Source: Alterluteimonas quercicellularis
GTDB lineage: Bacteria; Pseudomonadota; Gammaproteobacteria; Xanthomonadales; Xanthomonadaceae
DNA: 64,000 nucleotides
NCBI RefSeq assembly: GCF_021191635.1
Contig: NZ_JAIWPR010000004.1
Coordinates: 124,001-188,000, forward strand
Direction of reading: 5' to 3'
Under the pieces are notes generated by a model that searched no databases, had not been told where the DNA came from, and saw only the letters and a program-made list of their open reading frames with translations. Made by a program: the position numbers and the translations under genes. Numbering within the stretch: position 1 is the first letter of the stretch; every line of letters begins with the position of its first letter. Positions 46,330 through 58,833 of the stretch are shown here, piece after piece.

Positions 46330-46643
46330 GGACGACCTGCGGACGAGCGGGAAAGAGGGCCGGCGGTGCGTGCGCAGCGCGCGGCGGGGACGGCGGTGCG
46401 CGCCGTCAACAGCGGCGACGCGGACAGCGGGCGCGGTGCGCGATCGCGATGCGGGGAGTGAATCTCGTCGGAGGACGCGAGCGATGCACGGAAGGGAGGG
46501 CGCCGGGGCCGATCGGTGCTCCATTCAAGCGCGGAACGGGCGCGCCGGGGGAGGCGGGACGAGCGATACAGTGTTGGCCGATCTGGAACGATGGCGCGCC
46601 CGCGCCTGCCTAGGATGGCCGGTCTGTCATGCGGGAGCGACGA

Positions 46644-47111
46644 ATGCGCGCAAGAGGATTCCGGCCGGTCGCGATCTGCCTCGCGGCGATGCTGGCGCTC
46701 GCCGGCTGCGCCTCGGTGCACGGGGATGCGGCGCCGGCCCCGGTCACGGCCACCCTGCACGACGACCCGGCGCATCCCGCGCTGGCCACCGGCTGGCTGC
46801 GCAGCGAACTGTACTTCGGCGTGGGGCCCGACGGCGACGCGCCGGTCGATCCGGCCGGCTGGAGGGAGTTCCTGGACCGCGAGGTGACGCCGCGCTTCCC
46901 CGACGGGCTGAGCGTGTTCGACGCCTACGGGCAGTGGCTCTCGCGCGAGCAGGCCACGCCGGGGCGGCTGCGGTCCAAGCTGCTGGTGATCCTGCACCCG
47001 GACACGCCGGAGCACCGGGCGCGGATCGACGCCATCCGCGTGGCCTGGAAGCGCGAGACGGGTCACCAATCGGTGCTGTGGTCCTGGCAGCGGGTTGACG
47101 TATCGTTCTGA
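46644..47111 (+). CDS. DUF3574 lipoprotein
   Basis: 155 residues starting at ATG 46644, with GGGAG six bases upstream (ATG 46629 is less well placed). Signal peptide with lipobox LAGC (C22), then a small domain (LRSELYFGVGPDG, WREFLDREVTPRFPDGLSVFDAYGQW, LLVILHPDTPEHRARIDAI) typical of DUF3574. Function unknown. It ends 35 bases before a TonB receptor gene and may be co-transcribed with it. Confidence 0.85.
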   Translation: MRARGFRPVAICLAAMLALAGCASVHGDAAPAPVTATLHDDPAHPALATGWLRSELYFGVGPDGDAPVDPAGWREFLDREVTPRFPDGLSVFDAYGQWLSREQATPGRLRSKLLVILHPDTPEHRARIDAIRVAWKRETGHQSVLWSWQRVDVSF

Positions 47112-47146
47112 TCACCCCCGCCGCACGCGCCGCCGGAGCATCCCCC

Positions 47147-49420
<2,274 letters not shown>

Positions 49421-49451
49421 CGCTGGCGCCCGGGGACGAGACGGAATCCAC

Positions 49452-49613
49452 ATGCCTTCGATGTACGAGATCTACGAGCGCTTCCCCGACGCCGAGGCCG
49501 CCGCGCGCGCGTTCGACTTCTTCTTCGGCGAGGCCGCCGGCGAGGCGGTCCGCCGCCGCGGCAGCGCGGTGGTGCCCGAGTTCACCGGCGTGTGGCACAG
49601 GACGCTGCAATGA
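49452..49613 (+). CDS. 53-residue protein coupled to permease
   Basis: Small acidic protein MPSMYEIYERFPDAEAAARA..., with an aromatic FDFFFGEAAG stretch and the end FTGVWHRTLQ. No signal peptide or membrane segment. The start at 49452 lies 31 bases after the TonB receptor stop. Its stop overlaps the permease start by four bases (ATGA), strong evidence that it is translated. No family recognised. It may act as a translational coupler or as a small partner of the permease. Confidence 0.65.
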   Translation: MPSMYEIYERFPDAEAAARAFDFFFGEAAGEAVRRRGSAVVPEFTGVWHRTLQ

Positions 49614-51214
49614 GCGCGCCTCCCGCTCCCGCGTCGCGCGCGCCGCGCTGGTTCGTGCCCGGCGACCTCAACGGCTTCTTCGGCCTGGTCGTCGACAACC
49701 TGTCCATCCTCGGCTTCATCGCCGCGGCGCTGATCGGCCTGTTCGGCGTGCCGGCCGAGATCGTGTTCGGGCGCATGTTCCCCGGCACGGCGCTGGGCGT
49801 GCTGGTCGGCAACCTGCTCTATACCGCCATGGCGCGGCGGCTGGCCGCGCGCAGCGGGCGCGACGACGTGACCGCCATGCCGCTGGGCCTCGACGCCCCG
49901 ACCAGCATCGGCATGGCGCTGCTGGTGCTGGGCCCGGCCTTCGCCGCCTGGCGCCAGCAGGGGCTGGACCCGCAGGCGGCCGGCATCAATACCTGGCAGC
50001 TCGGCATGGCCTCGCTGGTGGTGATGGGCCTGCTGAAGCTGGCGCTGTCCTTCGCCGGCGACGCGATCACGCGCCTGGTGCCGCGCGCCGCGCTGCTGGG
50101 CTCGATCGGCGGCGCCGCCCTGGTGCTGCTGGGCTTCCTGCCGCTGGTGGAGGCGCTGCGGGTGCCGGTGGTCGGCCTGGTGACGCTGGGCCTGCTGCTG
50201 TACGTGCTGGCCGCGCGGGGCCCGCTGCCGGTGCGGGTGCCGGGCGTGCTGTTCGCGTTCCTGGTCGGCACCGCGCTGTACTACGGGCTGGGCCTGGCGG
50301 GCGCGCTGCCTGGCTTCGCGCTGCCCGCGCCGGCGCCGCTGGCGTTCTCGCCGCCGTGGCCGAGCCTGGGGTTCGTGGACGGGCTGCCGGCGACCGTGCC
50401 CTACCTCTCGCTGCTGCTGCCGTTCGGCCTGCTGATGGTGATCGGCGGCATCAACGTGGCCGAGAGCGCGCGCGCGGCCGGCGACGACTACCGCACCCGC
50501 GACGTGCTGCTGGTGGAGGCGGCCTCGACCCTGGTCGCCGGCGTCTGCGGCGGCGTGGCGCAGACCACGCCCTACATCGGGCAGCCGGCCTACAAGCACA
50601 TGGGCGCGCGCAGCGGCTACACCCTGCTGACCGGGCTGTTCGTGGGCCTGGGCGGCATGCTGGGCATCGTCTCCGGCCTGGTGCAGTGGCTGCCGCTGGC
50701 GGCGCTGGCGCCGATCATCGTCTACGTGGGCCTGGACATCGCGGTGCAGGCCTTCCACAGCACGCGGCGCGAGCACGCGATCGCGGTGGCGCTGGCGTTC
50801 CTGCCGGCGGTCGCCTACCTGCTGGCGATCAAGTTCGGCAACCCGGCCTGGATCCCGCCCGAGCGGCTGGCCGCGCTGTACGCCGAGCGCGGCGGCCACG
50901 GGCTGCCGGAGATGGCGACCCTGCTGGCGCTGGGCAACGGCTTCATCATCACCGCCATGCTGTGGGCGACGGCGCTGGTGGCGCTGATCGACGGCCGTCC
51001 GGGCCGCGCGGTCGCGGTGCTGCTGCTCGGCGCCGTGCTGACCGCGTTCGGGGTCATCCACTCCGCGCATCCGCAGGGCGCGGTCTACCTGCCGTGGGCG
51101 CTGGAGGGCGTGCGCCGCGAGCTCGCCTGGCAGTTCGCCGGGGCCTACGCCGCGCTCGCGGTCGTGCTGGGGCTGCTGGCGCTGCAGCGGCGGAAGGAGG
51201 CGCCGGCGGCCTAG
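49610..51214 (+). CDS. NCS2-like permease
   Basis: 534 residues with about 12-14 hydrophobic segments. Motifs such as DNLSILGFIAAALIG, VTAMPLGLDAPTSIGMAL, GGINVAESARAAGDDYRT, GVAQTTPYIGQPAYKHMGAR and PIIVYVGLDIAVQAF place it in the nucleobase/xanthine-type (NCS2, UraA/AzgA-like) fold, in a subgroup often annotated only as permease. Inner membrane. The start at 49610 overlaps the 53-residue gene. With the TonB receptor upstream it suggests uptake of a purine- or pyrimidine-like or sulfate-like anionic compound; substrate not determined. Confidence 0.85.
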   Translation: MSAPPAPASRAPRWFVPGDLNGFFGLVVDNLSILGFIAAALIGLFGVPAEIVFGRMFPGTALGVLVGNLLYTAMARRLAARSGRDDVTAMPLGLDAPTSIGMALLVLGPAFAAWRQQGLDPQAAGINTWQLGMASLVVMGLLKLALSFAGDAITRLVPRAALLGSIGGAALVLLGFLPLVEALRVPVVGLVTLGLLLYVLAARGPLPVRVPGVLFAFLVGTALYYGLGLAGALPGFALPAPAPLAFSPPWPSLGFVDGLPATVPYLSLLLPFGLLMVIGGINVAESARAAGDDYRTRDVLLVEAASTLVAGVCGGVAQTTPYIGQPAYKHMGARSGYTLLTGLFVGLGGMLGIVSGLVQWLPLAALAPIIVYVGLDIAVQAFHSTRREHAIAVALAFLPAVAYLLAIKFGNPAWIPPERLAALYAERGGHGLPEMATLLALGNGFIITAMLWATALVALIDGRPGRAVAVLLLGAVLTAFGVIHSAHPQGAVYLPWALEGVRRELAWQFAGAYAALAVVLGLLALQRRKEAPAA

Positions 51215-51315
51215 CGGCGCCGCGCGCCGTCCCTCCGGCGCCGCGTCGCGGCCGCGTGCATGGATGGGCGCGCCCCGACCTTCCATAATGGGCCGCCCCC
51301 TCAGAGGAACGAGCG

Positions 51316-51846
51316 ATGACCGCCCAGACCCGTGCCGAACTGGCCCAGGTGCCCGGCGTGGCCGCGCAGCGCGACGCCGCGACCGCCGACTTCGTCTTCA
51401 ACCACACCATGCTGCGGGTCAAGGACGCCGCCGCGTCGCTGGACTTCTACACCCGCGTGCTGGGCTTCACCCTGGTCCGCAAGGTCGACTTCGCGGAGGC
51501 GAAGTTCAGCCTCTACTTCCTGGTGCTGGCCGACGGCACCGGCATTCCCGACGACGATGCCGGCCGCAAGACCTGGCTGGCGCGCCAGCGCGGCGTGCTG
51601 GAGCTCACCCACAACCACGGCACCGAGACCGAGGACGGCCCGGTCTACCACGACGGCAACAGCGATCCGCGCGGCTTCGGCCACCTCTGCGTGAGCGTGC
51701 CGGACGTGGTGGCCGCCTGCGAGCGCTTCGAGCGGCTGGGGGTGGCGTTCCAGAAGCGCCTCACCGACGGGCGCATGCGCGAGATCGCCTTCATCAAGGA
51801 CCCGGACGGCTACTGGGTGGAGATCATCCAGCCGACTGCCCTGTAG
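51316..51846 (+). CDS. gloA: Lactoylglutathione lyase (glyoxalase I)
   Basis: 176 residues, the longer eukaryote-like type of glyoxalase I found in many gammaproteobacteria. It converts the methylglyoxal-glutathione hemithioacetal to S-lactoylglutathione. Metal ligands are likely H30 (FNHTMLRVKD), the Glu in VLELTHNHG, the His in GFGHLCVSVPDV and the Glu in GYWVEIIQP. GAGGAACG precedes the start. Its TAG stop codon is the second to fourth base of a REP-like core. Confidence 0.96.
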   Translation: MTAQTRAELAQVPGVAAQRDAATADFVFNHTMLRVKDAAASLDFYTRVLGFTLVRKVDFAEAKFSLYFLVLADGTGIPDDDAGRKTWLARQRGVLELTHNHGTETEDGPVYHDGNSDPRGFGHLCVSVPDVVAACERFERLGVAFQKRLTDGRMREIAFIKDPDGYWVEIIQPTAL

Positions 51847-51921
51847 GAGCGCGCTCGCGCGCGATGCTCTTTTCTTTCGTTGCCGACAAGAAAAAGCAAT
51901 CGCGCGCGAGCGCGCTCCTAC
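51843..51921. repeat. REP-like inverted pair after gloA
   Basis: Left copy 51843-51865 supplies the gloA TAG stop (51844-51846); inverted copy 51899-51921. The centre gctctttt...aagaaaaagc is itself partly palindromic and resembles the centre of the element at 57995-58079. Confidence 0.93.
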
Positions 51922-51972
51922 ACAGGTGTTCGGCGGCCGCTATGCTGTGCGCCGCGACGGCCTGTGCTCTCC

Positions 51973-52503
51973 ATGGACCCCACCCTGTTCCAGCAGCTGC
52001 TGGGCGCGCGCTTCTACCGGCTTCCCGCCAGCCTGCGCGCCCTGCACGGCATCCGCGGCGAGGGCCTGTACGCCGGGCGCGCCACCGTGGTCCGCGGCAC
52101 CCGGCCGCTGGCCCGGCTGTGCGCGAGGATCGCCGGCCTGCCGCCCGGGATGGAGGACGTGCCGACCACGGTCGCGTTCGTCGCCGACGCGCGGGGCGAG
52201 ACCTGGCGCCGCGACTTCGGCGGCAAGGCGATGCAGTCGCGCCTGTGGCGCCGCGGCCCGTGGCTGTGCGAGCGGCTGGGGCCGCTGCAGTTCCGCTTCG
52301 CGCTGCACGCGCGCGACGACGCCATCCACTGGGAAGTGGCCGCGGTGCGCCTGCTGGGCGTGCTGCCGCTGCCGGCGGCGCTGTTCTCGCAGGTGCGCTG
52401 CCGCGAGCGCGAGCGCGCCGGGCGCTACGAGTTCCGGGTGGAGGCCGCGATGCCGCTGATCGGGCCGCTGGTGCGCTACGAGGGCTGGCTTGAGCCGGCC
52501 TGA
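51973..52503 (+). CDS. DUF4166 domain protein
   Basis: 176 residues. Contains MDPTLFQQLLGARFYRLPASLRALHGIRGE and the end PLIGPLVRYEGWLEPA, characteristic of DUF4166. No signal peptide, membrane segment or known catalytic motif. Function unknown. The stop lies 14 bases inside the next gene, so the two are coupled. Confidence 0.85.
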   Translation: MDPTLFQQLLGARFYRLPASLRALHGIRGEGLYAGRATVVRGTRPLARLCARIAGLPPGMEDVPTTVAFVADARGETWRRDFGGKAMQSRLWRRGPWLCERLGPLQFRFALHARDDAIHWEVAAVRLLGVLPLPAALFSQVRCRERERAGRYEFRVEAAMPLIGPLVRYEGWLEPA

Positions 52504-52909
52504 GGCCGCCGGTGACGGCCGGGCGATCGTCGTCTTCGACGGCGTCTGCGTCCTGTGCAACGGCTGGGTGGACTTCCTGCTGGCGCGCGATGCGCGCGAA
52601 CGCTACCGCTTCGCCGCCATGCAGGCGCCGGCCGGGCGCGCGCTGCTGGCCCGCCACGGCCTCGATCCCGATGCGCCGCGCTCGCTGCTGCTGATCGACG
52701 CGCAGGGCGCGCATACCGACAGCGAGGCCGTGGTCCGCGTCCTCGCCGGCCTCGGCGGCGCCTGGCGCGCCGTCGCGCTGGCGCGGCTGCTGCCGCGCGC
52801 CGTGCGGGATCCGGCCTACCGCTGGCTGGCGCGGCATCGCTACCGCTGGTTCGGCCGGCGCGCGGCCTGCCGGGTGCCGGCGCCGTCGGAACGGGACCGT
52901 TTTCTCTGA
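52490..52909 (+). CDS. DCC-family thiol-disulfide oxidoreductase (DUF393)
   Basis: 139 residues, started at TTG 52490, overlapping the DUF4166 gene by 14 bases. Motif FDGVCVLCNGWVDFLL holds the DxxCxxC signature of DCC proteins, predicted thiol-disulfide oxidoreductases of thioredoxin-like fold. The partner is unknown; pairing with DUF4166 genes is the main clue. Confidence 0.88.
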   Translation: MSRPEAAGDGRAIVVFDGVCVLCNGWVDFLLARDARERYRFAAMQAPAGRALLARHGLDPDAPRSLLLIDAQGAHTDSEAVVRVLAGLGGAWRAVALARLLPRAVRDPAYRWLARHRYRWFGRRAACRVPAPSERDRFL

Positions 52910-52939
52910 AGCCGCGGCACCGCCGCCGTCTCGCGGGGT

Positions 52940-52967
52940 CTTGAAACGGCCCGGCGCAACCGCATCT
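52940..52967 (+). promoter_or_regulatory. Heat-shock (sigma-32) promoter of clpB
   Basis: CTTGAAA (52940-52946), 13-base spacer, CCGCATCT (52960-52967), compared with the E. coli RpoH consensus CTTGAAA-N11-16-CCCCATNT. Expected start near 52974, 43 bases before clpB. Confidence 0.75.
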
Positions 52968-53016
52968 GGAAGGCATCGCCGGCCCCGCCGGCCCCTCCTG
53001 TCCCGAGGACTCCCCG

Positions 53017-55614
<2,598 letters not shown>

Positions 55615-55621
55615 CTCCGGC

Positions 55622-55651
55622 CCCGTAGGCGCGCGCGAGCGCGCCTACGGG
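55622..55651. repeat. Short REP-like hairpin between clpB and MFS gene
   Basis: Perfect 13-bp stem cccgtaggcgcgc/gcgcgcctacggg (55622-55634 with 55639-55651) with loop gcga: a contracted variant of the element. Its right arm contains the TAG stop codon (minus strand) of the transporter gene. Lies 8 bases after the clpB stop, so it is probably a shared terminator. Confidence 0.88.
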
Positions 55652-56892
55652 TCTCGCGCGGGCGCTTCCGTTTCCGCGGGCGGCTCGCCGATGAGGTCCA
55701 GCGAAGCGTGCGAGGTGCGCAGCATCGGCAGGAAGTGCGGGTGGTCCGGGCGCTGGCGGCGGAAGGCACGGTAGCGATGGGCGGCGTAGGCCGCCAGCGC
55801 GCCCAGCAGCAGGGCGAACCAGCCGAACAGGGCCTCCGGCCCGACCGCCGACATCAGCATGCCGGCCGCCAGCGGTCCCAGCGCCGAGCCCAGCCCGGTC
55901 AGCAGCAGCGCGCTGCCGCTGGCGGCGAGCAGGTCCTCGGGCGGCAGGTGGTCGACCAGGTGGGCCACGACGATCGGATAGATCGCGAAGGCCATGCCGC
56001 CGTACACGAACATCAGGGCGAGCAGGGCGCCGCGGTGGCCGCTGGCCATCGGCGAGAGCAGGGCGGCGGCGGCCGCCACCAGGCAGACCAGCGCGAGCAC
56101 GAGGCGGCGGTCGCGGCGGTCGGACAGGCGGCCGATGGGCCACTGCAGCAGCGCGCCGCCGAGGATCGCCACGCTCATCACCGTGCCGACCGCCGCCGCG
56201 TCCAGCCCGCGCCCGGTCAGGTAGGCCGGCATCAGGCCCCAGAACGCGCCCATCGCCAGGCCCGACAGCAGCGCGCCGGCACCGGCGGTGGGCGCCGCGG
56301 CGAACAGGCGCCGCAGCTGCAGGCGCGGCGCGGGCGGCAGCTGCGGCTGCGACTGCCGCGTCAGCAGCACCGGCAGGCTGGCCGACGAGATCAGCAGCGC
56401 GACCAGCACGAAGGCGAAGAACGCGTGAGGGCCCTCCAGCCGCAACAGCTGCTGCGCCAGCGTCAGCGCGCCCAGGTTGACCACCATGTAGGTCGCGAAC
56501 ACCTGTCCGCGGTGGGCGGGATCGGCCTGCGCGTTGAGCCAGCTCTCGATCACCGTGTACATGCCCACCAGCGCCAGGCCCAGCAGCAGGCGCGCCAGCA
56601 GCCACAGCCAGGCGGCGTCGCCCAGCGTGTGCAGCAGCACGGTGCAGGTGCAGCAGGCGCTGTAGAACGCGAAGGCGCGGATGTGGCCGATCCGGCGGAT
56701 CAGCGGCGGCGCGACGAAGGTGCCGACGAAGAAGCCGACGAAGTACGCCGAGGTCAGCGCGCCGACCAGGCCCGACGAATACCCCAGCGCGCTCGCGCGC
56801 ACCGAGACCAGCGTATTCACCAGGCCGCTGCCGAGCAGCAGCAGGCCGACGCCGCACAGCAACGAGAGGATGGGACGCAGGTAGACCGGCAT
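55645..56892 (-). CDS. MFS transporter (YcaD-like)
   Basis: 415 residues with 12 predicted membrane segments. Motifs TSAYFVGFFVGTF, the cytoplasmic-loop LIRRIGHIRAF and GRLSDRRDRR (motif A-like), and ESWLNAQADPAHRGQVFATYM resemble the YcaD/TtgA-type MFS group. Substrate unknown. The C-terminal tail is hydrophilic. Its TAG stop is provided by the REP-like hairpin shared with the end of clpB. Confidence 0.9.
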   Translation of the reverse strand: MPVYLRPILSLLCGVGLLLLGSGLVNTLVSVRASALGYSSGLVGALTSAYFVGFFVGTFVAPPLIRRIGHIRAFAFYSACCTCTVLLHTLGDAAWLWLLARLLLGLALVGMYTVIESWLNAQADPAHRGQVFATYMVVNLGALTLAQQLLRLEGPHAFFAFVLVALLISSASLPVLLTRQSQPQLPPAPRLQLRRLFAAAPTAGAGALLSGLAMGAFWGLMPAYLTGRGLDAAAVGTVMSVAILGGALLQWPIGRLSDRRDRRLVLALVCLVAAAAALLSPMASGHRGALLALMFVYGGMAFAIYPIVVAHLVDHLPPEDLLAASGSALLLTGLGSALGPLAAGMLMSAVGPEALFGWFALLLGALAAYAAHRYRAFRRQRPDHPHFLPMLRTSHASLDLIGEPPAETEAPARDP

Positions 56893-57086
56893 GCGTACAG
56901 CCTACGGCCCCGGCGCAGTCGGGTGCGTTCTCGCGCCGTGAAAACGCGATGTCCGTCGCGGCGGGCGCGCGCGGAAGGTGACGCTCGCTTCATCGCGCGT
57001 CTGCTGGAATCCCGGCGCACGAGATCGCGCGGTGCCATCGCCGCGGTCCCGCCCGCAGAAGGCCGATCGTCGGCCAGAGGCTCGCA

Positions 57087-57998
57087 ATGCGCATTCTCAT
57101 CAGCGGAGGCAGCGGCTTCCTGGGCCGCGCCCTCAGCCGGGCGCTGCTCGAACGCGGCGATGCGCCGGTCTGGCTGTCGCGCGACCCGTCTTCCGTCGCG
57201 CCGCCGGCCGCCGTGCCGGCGCGGCACTACGACACGCTCGGCGCGGACGACGCCTTCGACGCCGTGGTCAACCTCGCCGGCGCCGGGATCGCCGAGCGCC
57301 GCTGGGGCGACGCCCGCAAGCAGGAACTCTTCGACAGCCGCCTGGTCCCCACGCGCCGCCTGGTGGCGTGGATGCGACGCGCGAAGGCGAGGCCGCGGGT
57401 GCTGCTGAGCGGGTCGGCGGTGGGCTGGTACGGGCGCCAGCCGCCCGGTGCGCCGGCGCTCGACGAGCGCAGCGAGGCGCACGACGAGTTCGTGCACGCG
57501 CTGTGCGCGCAATGGGAACGCGCCGCGCTCGAGGCGGTGCCGCTCGGCGTGCCGGTCACGCTGCTGCGCACCGGCGTGGTGCTGCACCCCGAAGGCGGCA
57601 TGCTGCAGCGGCTGCTGCCGGCGTTCCGCCGCGGGCTGGGCGCCCGCCTCGGCGACGGCCGCCAGGTGCTGAGCTGGGTCTCGCGCGAGGACTGGGTGGA
57701 TGCGGTGCTGGCGCTGCTGGACCAGCACCTCGCGCGCGCGCCGGCGGCGATGGTGGGCCCGGTCAACCTGTGCGCGCCGGAGGCGGCCACGAACGCCGAG
57801 TTCACCCGCTCGCTGGCCGCCGCGGTCGGACGGCCGGCGCGGCTCGGCCTGTCCGCGACGCTGCTGCGGCTCGCCTTCGGCGAGATGTCCACGCTGCTGC
57901 TGGACGGGCAGCGCGTGAGCCCGGCGCGGCTGCTGGCGGCCGGCCACCGCTTCCGCCACCCGAACCTGGACGCGCTGCTGGCGCCCGCGGCCATGTAG
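57087..57998 (+). CDS. TIGR01777 family SDR epimerase (YfcH-like)
   Basis: 303 residues. The Rossmann glycine motif ILISGGSGFLGRALSRALLERG opens the chain; later motifs VVNLAGAGIAERRWG, LLSGSAVGWYG, VTLLRTGVVLHPEGGML and VSREDWVDAVLALLD are typical of the nucleotide-sugar-epimerase-like YfcH group, whose physiological substrate is unknown. The TAG stop is the start of a REP-like pair whose other end supplies the stop of the convergent sirtuin gene. Confidence 0.93.
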   Translation: MRILISGGSGFLGRALSRALLERGDAPVWLSRDPSSVAPPAAVPARHYDTLGADDAFDAVVNLAGAGIAERRWGDARKQELFDSRLVPTRRLVAWMRRAKARPRVLLSGSAVGWYGRQPPGAPALDERSEAHDEFVHALCAQWERAALEAVPLGVPVTLLRTGVVLHPEGGMLQRLLPAFRRGLGARLGDGRQVLSWVSREDWVDAVLALLDQHLARAPAAMVGPVNLCAPEAATNAEFTRSLAAAVGRPARLGLSATLLRLAFGEMSTLLLDGQRVSPARLLAAGHRFRHPNLDALLAPAAM

Positions 57999-58079
57999 GA
58001 GCGCGCTCGCGCGCGATGCTCTTTGCTTCTCTCTTGCCGCGCCGGAGGGAAAAAGCATCGCGCGCGAGCGCGCTCCTAC
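57995..58079. repeat. REP-like inverted pair giving stop codons to two convergent genes
   Basis: Left copy 57995-58017 contains TAG 57996-57998 (end of the epimerase gene). Inverted copy 58057-58079 contains, on the minus strand, TAG at 58076-58078 (end of the sirtuin gene). The centre gctctttgcttc...gggaaaaagc extends the stem. The two coding regions are therefore separated by nothing but this element. Confidence 0.95.
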
Positions 58080-58822
58080 GAAATCAATGCGGCGGGGTCG
58101 CGCTCGCCCGCGTCCAGCCGCGCCGCCAGGCGCTGCACGCCCTCGGCGGCGGAGCAGCGCCAGGATGCGGTCGCCGACGCCGTCAGCGGTGTCGGCGTCG
58201 GGTTGATCTCCAGCACCGCGGCACCCGCGGCGGCCGCGAGGCCGGGCAGGGATGCGGCCGGTTGCACCAGCCCCGAGGTGCCGACCACGATCGCGAGTTC
58301 CGCCTCGCGCACCGCCGCCACCGCCGCGTCCCAGGCGGCGGACGGAAGCGCCTCCCCGAACCAGACCACGCCGGGCCGCACCGGCGCGCCGCAGCGCGCG
58401 CAGTCCGGCGGCGGCACGCGGCCGTCGTCGCCGGCCCGTGCCGGGCGCAGCAGCGGCTCGGGCGCCGCCGGCTGCGCGCAGCGGCTGCAGCGCGAGGTGA
58501 ACAGTGCGCCGTGCAGGTGCACGACCTCGCGCGAGCCGGCGCGCTCGTGCAGGTCGTCGACGTTCTGGGTCACCACGCGCAGCGCGTGCGCGCGCGCCAG
58601 CCGGGCGAGGCCCGCATGGCCGGCATGCGGTTGCGCGGCGGCCACGCCGGCGGCGCGCCAGCGGTACCAGCCCCAGACCCGCGCGGGATCGGCGGCGAAG
58701 GCCTCGGGCGTGGCCAGCGCCTGCGGATCGAAGCGCGCCCACAGCCCGGTCCCGGCGTCGCGGAAGGTCGGCACCCCGCTCTCGGCGGACATGCCGGCGC
58801 CGGTGAGCGCGACGATGCGCAT
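58076..58822 (-). CDS. cobB: NAD-dependent deacylase (sirtuin, CobB type)
   Basis: 248-residue class III sirtuin. NAD-binding GAGMSAESGVPTFRDAG, TQNVDDLHERAG, catalytic H104 (HLHGAL), zinc cysteines C112/C115 and C141/C144, VWFGEALP and GTSGLVQPAASLP. Residues Y53 and R56 (WYRWR) match the YxxR pair that recognises succinyl- and malonyl-lysine in SIRT5 and CobB, so it may desuccinylate as well as deacetylate. Follows the antiporter gene by 11 bases, likely one transcript. Confidence 0.95.
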   Translation of the reverse strand: MRIVALTGAGMSAESGVPTFRDAGTGLWARFDPQALATPEAFAADPARVWGWYRWRAAGVAAAQPHAGHAGLARLARAHALRVVTQNVDDLHERAGSREVVHLHGALFTSRCSRCAQPAAPEPLLRPARAGDDGRVPPPDCARCGAPVRPGVVWFGEALPSAAWDAAVAAVREAELAIVVGTSGLVQPAASLPGLAAAAGAAVLEINPTPTPLTASATASWRCSAAEGVQRLAARLDAGERDPAALIS

Positions 58823-58833
58823 CGTCGGTGGCG

